From an uncultured Eubacteriales bacterium (GTDB taxonomy: Bacteria; Bacillota; Clostridia; Oscillospirales; Oscillospiraceae), in contig USMI01000075.1 of NCBI GenBank assembly GCA_900555735.1, positions 1 through 8,786 of the forward strand: a stretch of DNA of 8,786 bases, written 5' to 3'. Both the position numbers and the translations under genes were made by a program. Under the pieces are notes generated by a model. That model searched no databases and was not told the DNA's origin. It saw only the letters and a list, made by a program, of their open reading frames with translations. Below, one piece after another: positions 1 through 5,554 of the stretch (within the stretch, counting starts at the first letter, position 1; each line of letters opens with the position of its first letter).

Positions 1-132
1 AGCAACAGTCCGGTGGACTGTTGCGTTAGTGAGAATCGAGCCTCTCCAAAAGCCGCCCCTCGATGGGACGGCTTTTGGATTCCGGTGGCACGTTTTGGTG
101 CCCGCGTGCGTGTCGCGGCACTGAGTGCCGCG
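1..132. repeat. Array of four consecutive hairpins (palindromic repeat element or structured RNA)
   Basis: Four stems follow one another directly. Stem 1: GCAACAGTCC (2-11) pairs perfectly with 15-24 around a 3-nt loop. Stem 2: CCAAAAGCCG (46-55) pairs perfectly with 69-78, and CCC/GGG (56-58/65-67) lengthens it past a bulged A. Stem 3: GGCAC (87-91) pairs with GTGCC (98-102). Stem 4: CGCGGCAC (114-121) pairs perfectly with 125-132 around TGA. The element starts at the window edge and may be longer. Short reading frames across it (for example 13-270) lack a ribosome binding site and look like chance translations. Inference: an intergenic palindromic repeat family or a structured RNA. No known RNA family is recognised. 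Confidence 0.6.
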
Positions 133-230
133 AGCGAGCCGAGCCAAGAAGCTGAGACCGGCGCAAACAAAGGGCCGAAAGAGAACTGTTGCGGTCGACT
201 CGGCTGTGCCCTCTCTTTATCCCTATTCAT

Positions 231-289
231 GCAAAAAGCCCCGCACAGATCAGGACGGGAGCGTACTTGATCCATGCGGGGCCTTTTGC
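231..289. terminator. Long hairpin with T-runs on both strands, probable intrinsic terminator
   Basis: GCAAAA-A-GCCCCGCA (231-245) pairs with TGCGGGGC-C-TTTTGC (275-289), with one mismatch in 15 positions. An inner stem, GATCAGG (248-254) with 266-272, includes one G-T pair. The GC-rich stem is followed by four T on the plus strand and five T on the minus strand, so it could stop transcription either way. It would end an RNA from the hairpin array on its left, or leftward transcripts from the sigma/anti-sigma operon. The long structured loop is unusual for a simple terminator. Confidence 0.6.
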
Positions 290-370
290 CATATCAGGTT
301 CTCTCTGCTCTGCGCAGAACCCGCTTGCGCGGCAAGCCGATGTAACGCCCTCCGGCGGCGTCCGGACGCT

Positions 371-438
371 CTCTGCCTAAGGGCGGGCCGCTGCGATCAG
401 CCCGCCGTCTGATCCGGACGGCACAACCTTAGGCAGAG
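371..438. repeat. Three-way-junction inverted repeat
   Basis: CTCTGCCTAAGG (371-382) is perfectly complementary to CCTTAGGCAGAG (427-438). Two further stems sit between the arms: GGCGGGC (382-388) with GCCCGCC (400-406), and GCCGTC (404-409) with GACGGC (417-422). The inner stems share a few bases, so not all pairs can form at once, but the fold resembles a closed three-way junction. There is no T-run beside it, so it is not a standard terminator. It may be a structured RNA, a mobile-element end or a protein site. Function unknown. Confidence 0.5.
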
Positions 439-465
439 CAAACGCATAGCGCATATTCCCCTCTG

Positions 466-504
466 ATATGGATAGACAGATGTTTTACAGCTGTCTACCT
501 ATAT
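466..504. repeat. Imperfect inverted repeat
   Basis: TAGACAG (473-479) pairs with CTGTCTA (491-497). After small bulges, ATATGG (466-471) can continue with the complementary bases in 498-504. The loop is 11 nt. It lies 61 bases past the stop codon of the anti-sigma gene, in that gene's likely 3' untranslated region. It could be an operator or an RNA hairpin. No function can be assigned. Confidence 0.3.
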
Positions 505-564
505 AGTTTGGCCAGCAGGGCAAAACGTAACATGAAAATGGAAAATTTTTCATTTTTTCCGTGC

Positions 565-1413
565 TTATTCTTGGGAATAGATGGAAGCGATCACCTGCTC
601 CATCTCTTCCGCATTGATGGTGCCGACGATGACGCACTGAAAGTCCCCGTTGACCCACGCCGCCTTTTCCAGATCCATGTCGGTGAAATGGTAATGCAGG
701 ATGCCGCCATAGTTCCAGACGCCTGTCGGCTCCTGATCCTTCTCTATGATGATCCTGTTATCATCCTGACCGATCGCGTAGTATCGCAGGCTCAGGAACT
801 CCTCCCCGTCGCCCACATACATCACGCTCAGCACCAGACTCTCCTGACAGGCCGCCCGGCAGTCCACCGGCGCGCCCAGCCGCTCCGGCACCCACGCAGG
901 CAGCAGCTGGCCGCGAATATTGAGGTCTGTCAGCATCTCCTGCGGCGTATCGTATTGGCGCTCCTCTTCCGGCTCCATATCATTCCGGCCCAGTCTGGCA
1001 TCGTTGGCAGCCGTCTGCTGCGGGTCCAGCTGGAACACCCGAGACGTCCAGCGGGCCACCGTCTGAAACACATTGCCGAATGCCTGCACCGAAATGGTTC
1101 CGATCAGCACGATCAGCACCGCCGCAAGCGTAATGATCCTGCGGAAACCGCAGCGGCGGGATGCTTTCTTCGTTTTGGCGGTATCCTCCGCGGAAAGCGC
1201 CGGATACCGCTGATGCAGCTGCGCCAGACGGGCCTCCATGTCCCGCTCCGGCACCTCCGGCACAGCGTCGTCTGTTTCCAGCGCCGTAAACAGCGCATCC
1301 AGACGGGCCAGCTCTTTATCAGAAAACGCAGTCCCCTCGCAGCGCTGCGTCAGCTCGTCCAGCAATATCTCGTTGAGATCGTTGACCGGACGCGGTCTCT
1401 CTGTATCGGGCAT
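565..1413 (-). CDS. Membrane-anchored anti-sigma factor, DUF4367 type
   Basis: A 282-residue protein encoded directly downstream of an ECF sigma factor. The N-terminal part (1-85) is charged and helical and would face the cytoplasm. A basic stretch (KKASRR) precedes a single membrane segment at about 91-112. The rest (about 113-282) would lie outside the membrane and ends in a DUF4367-like domain (about 165-280, with GDFQCVIVGTINAEEMEQVIASI-type ending). The start is ATG at 1413, because AAGGAGGT (1421-1428 region) lies 7 bases upstream. A GTG at 1422 would sit inside that ribosome binding site. The 45-base gap to the sigma gene implies co-transcription. Inferred role: hold the sigma factor inactive until an envelope signal is sensed. 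The N-terminal part has no clear zinc-binding HxxxCxxC motif, so it is not a classic ZAS anti-sigma. Confidence 0.8.
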   Translation of the reverse strand: MPDTERPRPVNDLNEILLDELTQRCEGTAFSDKELARLDALFTALETDDAVPEVPERDMEARLAQLHQRYPALSAEDTAKTKKASRRCGFRRIITLAAVLIVLIGTISVQAFGNVFQTVARWTSRVFQLDPQQTAANDARLGRNDMEPEEERQYDTPQEMLTDLNIRGQLLPAWVPERLGAPVDCRAACQESLVLSVMYVGDGEEFLSLRYYAIGQDDNRIIIEKDQEPTGVWNYGGILHYHFTDMDLEKAAWVNGDFQCVIVGTINAEEMEQVIASIYSQE

Positions 1414-1458
1414 CCCGTTCACCTCCTTATACCGTAGTTTGACGGACGGCGGGAAATG

Positions 1459-1950
1459 TTACACATCATCATCGTCGTCCTCCCGCAAAAGCGCCTTGCA
1501 GTGCATTCTGGCGCGATACAGCCTGACGCGGCAGGCCTCCTCCGAAATGCCGTAAAAAGCCGCGATCTCCTTATGACTCATGCGGTATTCATAAAAGCAG
1601 CACAGCACCTGACGCTCTGCCGCGGAAAGCCCCTGCGGCAGCTTCTCCGCAAAGGGCAGCTGATCCGAAGCATGGACAGAGATCACCTCGTCCAGCAGCG
1701 GCTGCTCCACATGATAGCGCATCCGCTGCATCTCGGAACGGCAGAGGTTGACCACCACCGTTTTTAGCCATGCCCCGATATTTCCGCAGTCGTCCAGCTC
1801 TCCGGCATTTTTCTTATCCAGAAAGACCACAAAGGCCTCCTGCACCATATCCTCCGCCAGATGCATATCGTGCACATAGTGCATGGCGATCTTGATAAGC
1901 TTGGGGAAATGCTCCCGGAACAGAGCGTCCTCCCACACGAATCCCGACAT
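1459..1950 (-). CDS. ECF-type RNA polymerase sigma factor
   Basis: A 163-residue protein with the two domains of group 4 sigma factors. Region 2 (about 9-80) carries the core-binding and -10-recognition helix around AEDMVQEAFVVFL (32-44). Region 4 (about 107-155) has the -35-recognition helix-turn-helix SHKEIAAFYGISEEACRVRL (125-144). The protein ends in an acidic tail (EDDDDDV). The chosen ATG at 1950 has AAAGAGG 9 bases upstream. An in-frame ATG at 2025 would add 25 basic residues but has no ribosome binding site and falls inside the promoter palindrome. The anti-sigma partner follows in the same operon. The target regulon is not visible. The promoter in front looks like a housekeeping type, not obviously an autoregulated ECF type. 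Confidence 0.88.
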   Translation of the reverse strand: MSGFVWEDALFREHFPKLIKIAMHYVHDMHLAEDMVQEAFVVFLDKKNAGELDDCGNIGAWLKTVVVNLCRSEMQRMRYHVEQPLLDEVISVHASDQLPFAEKLPQGLSAAERQVLCCFYEYRMSHKEIAAFYGISEEACRVRLYRARMHCKALLREDDDDDV

Positions 1951-2016
1951 GTCTCGTTTCCTCTTTCTCCGTTGATGCACGCCGCACAGGCAGTTGCCTG
2001 CCGCTAATAGCGCTCT

Positions 2017-2039
2017 ATTCCTCACTTAAAGTCAGGAAT
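2017..2039. promoter_or_regulatory. 23-bp near-perfect palindrome, candidate operator
   Basis: ATTCCTCACTT (2017-2027) and AAGTCAGGAAT (2029-2039) are complementary at 10 of 11 positions around a single central base (2028); the only mismatch is 2023/2033. It overlaps the -10 box and the predicted start of the sigma operon, where a repressor would block initiation. The cognate protein is unknown. It does not resemble the Fur or DtxR boxes I know. Confidence 0.5.
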
Positions 2040-2065
2040 ACAAGCCCTAAATTTCAAATATTCAA
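2037..2065 (-). promoter_or_regulatory. Sigma-A-like promoter of the sigma/anti-sigma operon
   Basis: On the minus strand TTGAAT (2060-2065) and TGTATT (2037-2042) are separated by exactly 17 bases. This predicts a transcription start near 2030 and a leader of about 80 nt before the ATG at 1950. The -35 box overlaps the T-run of the terminator of the gene upstream. The leader also contains CAGGCA-GT-TGCCTG (1987-2000), a 14-bp inverted repeat. Confidence 0.55.
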
Positions 2066-2101
2066 AAAATTTACATACTACAAGTGACTTGCTGGTATGT
2101 A
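2064..2101 (-). terminator. Intrinsic terminator of the DUF4304 gene
   Basis: On the minus strand, directly after the TGA stop, TACATAC (2095-2101) pairs with GTATGTA (2072-2078). CAAGT/ACTTG (2087-2091/2081-2085) forms the inner stem. AA and six T follow (2064-2069). The stem is AT-rich, matching the composition of the island it closes. Confidence 0.65.
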
Positions 2102-2559
2102 TCATGATTTTAGTTTTTGCATCACTTCTTCTTGATGCATGGTTAAAAAATAAATTGTTCCTAAATTGTCAAGAATAAATGATTTACCGCGATTCACAGG
2201 TGGGAGAATTTCTTCCTCGAGCGCCCTCTCAAAAAATGGTCGCAATTCTTCTTCCGTATATTCCCCGTATTCGATTAGAGCAGTCATAAATTGCTTTCCT
2301 TGAAAAGTTGACTTTCTAGACATTACAGTAATTCTTCCCTCAATATCGCTTTCGTAGGGGGGGGATAATCTGTAATATTTTTAAACTCTCCTATAAAATA
2401 GAAATAATTAACGTAGTAGACATCGCCGTAATTAGATTTTTGCAAATCAATCCCACACAAAAGATCGTGACCAGCCAAATAAAACACGTTTCTTTGCTTT
2501 TTAAATCCTCGTGCTTTAAATTCATTTTGGCAAAACTCCTTAAATTGTTTTTTATCCAT
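2102..2559 (-). pseudogene. DUF4304-family protein, frameshifted in a C8 run
   Basis: Two adjacent reading frames are pieces of one protein. The first (2559 down to 2323, 78 residues) begins MDKKQFKEFC and contains LCGIDLQKSNYGDVYYVNYFYF, which I recognise as DUF4304-like. The second (ending 2102) gives MSRKSTFQGKQF onward. The break is at eight consecutive C of the minus strand (G at 2357-2364 on plus). Adding one base, or removing two, joins the frames through YESDIEGRITVMSRKS and gives a protein of about 151-152 residues, a normal family length. As it stands, the first frame runs 11 residues past the tract and stops in TAATG, overlapping the ATG of the second piece. GAGG sits 7 bases before the ATG at 2559. 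Family function is poorly known. The gene is much richer in A+T than its neighbours, suggesting recent acquisition. The break may be real inactivation, phase variation or a sequencing error. Confidence 0.75.
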
Positions 2560-2612
2560 ATAGTAACCTCAGTATAACTCTAATCTCAATTTAAAGCCTC
2601 CACCTAAAGCTT

Positions 2613-2641
2613 ATTATATTTTTGCCCACCTGTTCCGTCAA
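2613..2641 (-). promoter_or_regulatory. Sigma-A promoter of the DUF4304 gene
   Basis: On the minus strand TTGACG (2636-2641) is followed after exactly 17 bases by a consensus TATAAT (2613-2618). It lies about 55 bases before the ATG at 2559. Its -35 box is 25 bases from the -35 box of the divergent lipoprotein promoter. Confidence 0.75.
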
Positions 2642-2666
2642 CCTTGGTTTCCCATTTTCGCCATAC

Positions 2667-2696
2667 TTGACAAGGCTCCTTCCGCGACCTTATAAT
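2667..2696 (+). promoter_or_regulatory. Sigma-A promoter of the lipoprotein gene
   Basis: Consensus TTGACA (2667-2672) and consensus TATAAT (2691-2696) with an 18-base spacer. The predicted start is near 2703, giving a short leader to the ATG at 2729. Both hexamers are perfect, so strong basal transcription is expected. Confidence 0.8.
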
Positions 2697-2728
2697 AGGA
2701 TTCCATCAAAGAACAAGGAGAAAACCCC

Positions 2729-4612
2729 ATGCAACATTTTCGCAAATCACACTTTCTGGCTCCGCTGGTACTGGCGCTGTGCCTGCTGCTGGCGCTGGCA
2801 GGCTGCGGCGGCAAAAAACCGCTGCTGGAGCAGCCTATACAGTCCCTTACCTGCGTACAGCCGGTCTCATTCCCCACCATGATCTCCCGCGGCGGCGGAC
2901 AGGCGCTGATCGGCTGGACGGATTATGAGGAAAACGTCACCCATCTCAGCGTAATAGACATCGCCAAGGACCGTGAGACCGCCTCCCGCCAACTGAAAGG
3001 CTGCTGGGATCTTCAGGCGGAGACCTTTACCGACGGTACTGCCGCGCTGTTCAACTGGGAGGACAGCACATGGCAGTTCATCGGCAGCGACCTGTCCACC
3101 ACCGGAACCTTTTCCACCCCGCAGGCCGGCGGCGTATTCTCCCACGACGGCAGCACCTACTATTTCGTGCAGGACAGCGTGCTGTGCCGCGCCGACATAG
3201 CCAGCAGTACGCAGGAGCGGGTCGCACTGGCCGACGACATGCGCTTTGTGGACATCGCCGGTATCTATCCCGATTCCGATACACTGTTCCTGCACTGCCG
3301 CCTGTCCCCTTACAGTACATATTCCGGCACAGCCATTCTGGACACGGCCACCGGCGCGTGTACCATGCTGCAGGAGGAGTGGTACACCCCCTACTACGGT
3401 GCCGAAGGCCCGGAGTTTCTCTGGTTCAGTGAGGAGACGGCGGACTACGATGTGCTGTACGCCGCCGACGGCCAGTATTACCGTGTGGACGGCGGGCTGC
3501 TGAACGGCAGTCAGGCGGACCTGATCCCCATTCCTGGCTCCCCCTATCTGGTAAGCGCGGTGCTGGACACCGCCCTCTACCGGCTGGACAGCAGCATTGC
3601 CGCCTGCCAGCTGACGGCCGAGCAGCTGAACGGCGTCCTTCGGGACGTTATCTGGCTGCCGGATGAGGCTGTCATGCTGGGCTGCGCCTACGATGACGGC
3701 GGCATATTCCATCTGACGGCCATCGACCCGGCGCAGCTCACCTTTACTCCGCAGGCCGACGCACCGGCCATCGACTCCCCCATGGCGGTGGATACCTCCC
3801 TGCTGGATGTCTATTGGAGTGAGCTGGACGGTCAGCCGCTGCCCGCCACCTTGCAGGAGGTACGGGACTACGCCGACCGGCTGGAGGAGCGCTACGGCGT
3901 GACCATCCTGCTGTCGTCTCAGGCAAAGGAGGCCTGCGAATCCGTGTGGGACGCCGTTATCACCACCACCGACGAGGCAGGACTGTCCGACGAGCCCCAC
4001 GCCATTGCCCGGATGCTGGAGGCGCTGGACCGCACTCTAGCGCTGTATCCGGAGGACTTCTTCCGCCAGATGCGCAACAGCATGGGCGAGGGCGGCGTCC
4101 GCATCATGCCGGTGGGTCACATCGACAACGATGTGAACGCCATCGGCCTGACCAGCGAAAGCTATGAGTGGCAGAATATCTTTATCGACGTGAACATCGA
4201 CGCCTTCGAGGGCACCATCTGCCACGAGATCTGGCACGCCACCGAGGGTGTGATCCTCACCCGTAACTGGGATTCCTTCGATCAGGAGGAGTGGGATCGC
4301 TGCAACCCCGACGGCTTCTTCTATAACGAGGATGCCGGAGCGCCCGCCTCCGATCCGGAGCGCTGGACATTCTTCTATGAGTTCCATCCGCAGGACATAT
4401 ATTTCGTGGACGCCTACGCCCGCACCAACGCCAAGGAGGATCGGGCGCGGATCATGGAGTACATGATGGCCAGCGAGGATGTGGCGGGCGCGCTGATGCA
4501 GTCCCCCGCCATCGTACAGAAGCTGGAGATCATGTGCCGCGCCATCCGGGATAACTTCGATACCTCCGGCTGGAGCGACCTCCGGTGGGAGAGGCTCCTG
4601 CCTTCGGCTTAA
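2729..4612 (+). CDS. Secreted lipoprotein with C-terminal gluzincin-like metallopeptidase domain
   Basis: A 627-residue protein. Residues 1-25 form a signal peptide with a lipobox (LALAGC); Cys26 should be lipidated and anchor the protein outside the membrane. Residues about 45-340 read as repeated beta-strand units (IDIAKDRET, SHDGSTYYFV, YAADGQYYRVDGG), suggesting a beta-propeller-like domain. This is inferred from pattern only. From about 370, an alpha-helical domain carries HEIWH (499-503), the HExxH zinc and catalytic motif. DAYARTNAKEDRA (561-573) offers Glu570 as a likely third zinc ligand. This arrangement occurs in uncharacterised clostridial lipoproteins that I recall as putative zinc metallopeptidases. 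AAGGAG lies 8 bases before the ATG, and the gene stands alone under its own promoter. The substrate is unknown; cell-wall or peptide targets are guesses. Confidence 0.8.
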   Translation: MQHFRKSHFLAPLVLALCLLLALAGCGGKKPLLEQPIQSLTCVQPVSFPTMISRGGGQALIGWTDYEENVTHLSVIDIAKDRETASRQLKGCWDLQAETFTDGTAALFNWEDSTWQFIGSDLSTTGTFSTPQAGGVFSHDGSTYYFVQDSVLCRADIASSTQERVALADDMRFVDIAGIYPDSDTLFLHCRLSPYSTYSGTAILDTATGACTMLQEEWYTPYYGAEGPEFLWFSEETADYDVLYAADGQYYRVDGGLLNGSQADLIPIPGSPYLVSAVLDTALYRLDSSIAACQLTAEQLNGVLRDVIWLPDEAVMLGCAYDDGGIFHLTAIDPAQLTFTPQADAPAIDSPMAVDTSLLDVYWSELDGQPLPATLQEVRDYADRLEERYGVTILLSSQAKEACESVWDAVITTTDEAGLSDEPHAIARMLEALDRTLALYPEDFFRQMRNSMGEGGVRIMPVGHIDNDVNAIGLTSESYEWQNIFIDVNIDAFEGTICHEIWHATEGVILTRNWDSFDQEEWDRCNPDGFFYNEDAGAPASDPERWTFFYEFHPQDIYFVDAYARTNAKEDRARIMEYMMASEDVAGALMQSPAIVQKLEIMCRAIRDNFDTSGWSDLRWERLLPSA

Positions 4613-4654
4613 CATAAAGAAGAGCCGCCCGTTCGGGCGGCTCTTCTTTATGTT
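4611..4654. terminator. Shared bidirectional terminator
   Basis: A perfect inverted repeat with 21-base arms (4611-4631 and 4634-4654) and a 2-base centre, the tip being CCCGTTCGGG. Its outer parts are A/T-rich on each side of a GC core, so it gives T-rich ends on both strands. It contains the end of the TAA of the lipoprotein gene (4610-4612) and most of the TAA of the convergent MerR gene (complement of 4653-4655). Confidence 0.92.
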
Positions 4655-5465
4655 ATTTTTCGATGGGGTAGCACACCTCGGTGACGAACTCGTCGGGGTT
4701 CTGTGTCTCGTGGGGCGAGACATGATAGATGTTGAACATGGGCCCGGCGTACCGGTAGCCGTTGGCCTCGATCCACGCGGCCACGGCGACGTTCACCTCG
4801 CCGATATGCTCATAGCCGCCCTGATAGGTGCAGCTGGCGTAGGTGACGGCAGGCAGCGTGCGGAACTTCACATGCTCCGTGTCGGGGTACTGGCCCTTGA
4901 CGGTTTTCTGAGCCTCCACCTCCACGTCGTGCTCCTTGTACTCGGCGTCCAGAAACGTGACACTGCAATAGCAGGGATCATCGGGGATCAGGTTCATGTG
5001 GTCGGTCTCGGCACAGAGGACGCCCCATACCATGCCCTCCTTCTCATAGCAGGGAATGGTCATCCGCACACAGGCGGCATAGCGCTGGGGCAGGGTCTTG
5101 ACAGTAACATTATAAGCCATAGTATCTTCCTTTCTCAATCGTTTCCGCGCGCTGTCCAGCAGCCGCAGCTTCCGGGCCACATCCTCCGCCTGCGTCTCCA
5201 GCGCCGCCTGCTGGGCGGCAAGACATTCGTCCAGCCGCTGGCGGTCGTCATAGAAGTCCAGCATCCGGCAGATGTCCGCCAGACGGAACCCCATGTCCTT
5301 CAACGCCGTGATGCGGCACACGGTGGGCAGCTGGGCCTCACTGTAATAGCGGTAGTCGGTGAACCGGTCGATATACGCCGGGTGTAGCAATCCGATGTCG
5401 TCATAATGGCGCAGCATCCGGACGCTGACGCGGGACAGCTTGGAAAATTCTCCAATCTTCAGCAT
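4653..5465 (-). CDS. MerR-family regulator with GyrI-like effector-binding domain
   Basis: A 270-residue transcription factor. Residues 1-70 form the MerR winged helix-turn-helix (IGEFSKLSRVSVRMLRHYDD, then the wing with DRFTDYRYYS). Residues about 71-112 form the dimerising coiled coil. Residues about 117-270 form a GyrI-like/BmrR-type ligand-binding domain, ending in TEVCYPIEK with Glu263 where family members have a ligand-contacting acid. Relatives sense drugs or hydrophobic cations and activate efflux or their own genes. GGAGGT lies 6 bases before the ATG at 5465. The gene lies downstream of, and in the same direction as, an ABC exporter, with 89 bases between. It has its own MerR-style promoter, which points to autoregulation. 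An internal ATG (residue 116) sits exactly at the domain boundary. Ligand unknown. Confidence 0.88.
   Translation of the reverse strand: MLKIGEFSKLSRVSVRMLRHYDDIGLLHPAYIDRFTDYRYYSEAQLPTVCRITALKDMGFRLADICRMLDFYDDRQRLDECLAAQQAALETQAEDVARKLRLLDSARKRLRKEDTMAYNVTVKTLPQRYAACVRMTIPCYEKEGMVWGVLCAETDHMNLIPDDPCYCSVTFLDAEYKEHDVEVEAQKTVKGQYPDTEHVKFRTLPAVTYASCTYQGGYEHIGEVNVAVAAWIEANGYRYAGPMFNIYHVSPHETQNPDEFVTEVCYPIEK
5118..5133 (-). promoter_or_regulatory. Possible internal translation start inside the MerR gene
   Basis: On the minus strand AAAGGAAG (about 5126-5133) precedes an in-frame ATG (5118-5120, Met116) by 5 bases. Translation from here would give a 155-residue protein made of the GyrI-like domain alone. 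TipA of Streptomyces is the known precedent for such a MerR gene. The match to a ribosome binding site is moderate and could be chance. Confidence 0.35.
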
Positions 5466-5504
5466 AGCGGTACCTCCATACGTTCTTCGTTTGAGCTCAG
5501 ATAG

Positions 5505-5535
5505 AGGATACCCCCTGACACAATGGCAGAGTCAA
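5505..5535 (-). promoter_or_regulatory. MerR-type promoter with 19-bp spacer and internal operator
   Basis: On the minus strand TTGACT (5530-5535) and TATCCT (5505-5510) are 19 bases apart, the over-long spacing typical of MerR-activated promoters. The spacer contains CTGACA-CAA-TGGCAG (5515-5529, plus strand), an inverted repeat matching at 5 of 6 positions per arm. That is where a MerR dimer binds and untwists the DNA. The gene downstream is the MerR regulator itself. Confidence 0.65.
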
Positions 5536-5554
5536 CCCCTGAAAAAGGAAATTT

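Larger units (their letters stand above)
290..564. other. Intergenic stretch, palindrome-rich, no gene seen
   Basis: No credible protein gene is visible here. The stretch holds several perfect or near-perfect palindromes: TCTGCGCAGA (310-319), GCGTCCGGACGC (358-369), the branched inverted repeat at 371-438 and the inverted repeat at 466-504. Just after the anti-sigma stop codon there is a weak AT-only hairpin (ATGAAAA...TTTTCAT, about 532-553). No convincing terminator for the leftward operon lies close to its stop. Readthrough to the hairpin at 231-289 is possible. Confidence 0.5.

Noticed and set aside
30..45. Possible tRNA T-arm-like sequence (complement contains GGCTCGATTCTC)
   Set aside because: No acceptor, D or anticodon stems can be drawn around it.
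13..412. Short plus-strand reading frames over the hairpin array
   Set aside because: No ribosome binding sites, several overlapping frames, and composition dictated by palindromes; best explained as chance.
1..440. CRISPR array
   Set aside because: The repeats are inverted and all different; there are no regularly spaced direct repeats.
1414..1422. GTG start for the anti-sigma gene at 1422
   Set aside because: It overlaps the AGGAGG sequence that correctly serves the ATG at 1413.
1951..2025. Longer sigma-factor start at 2025
   Set aside because: No ribosome binding site; the extension falls in the promoter and palindrome, while ATG at 1950 has AAAGAGG and fits the family N-terminus.
2102..2559. 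Two separate small genes (toxin-antitoxin-like pair)
   Set aside because: The two pieces join into one DUF4304-like protein across a homopolymer, and the second has no well-placed ribosome binding site.
2867..4000. Minus-strand frame of 377 residues
   Set aside because: Antisense shadow of the lipoprotein gene; Gly/Val/Gln-rich with no family resemblance.
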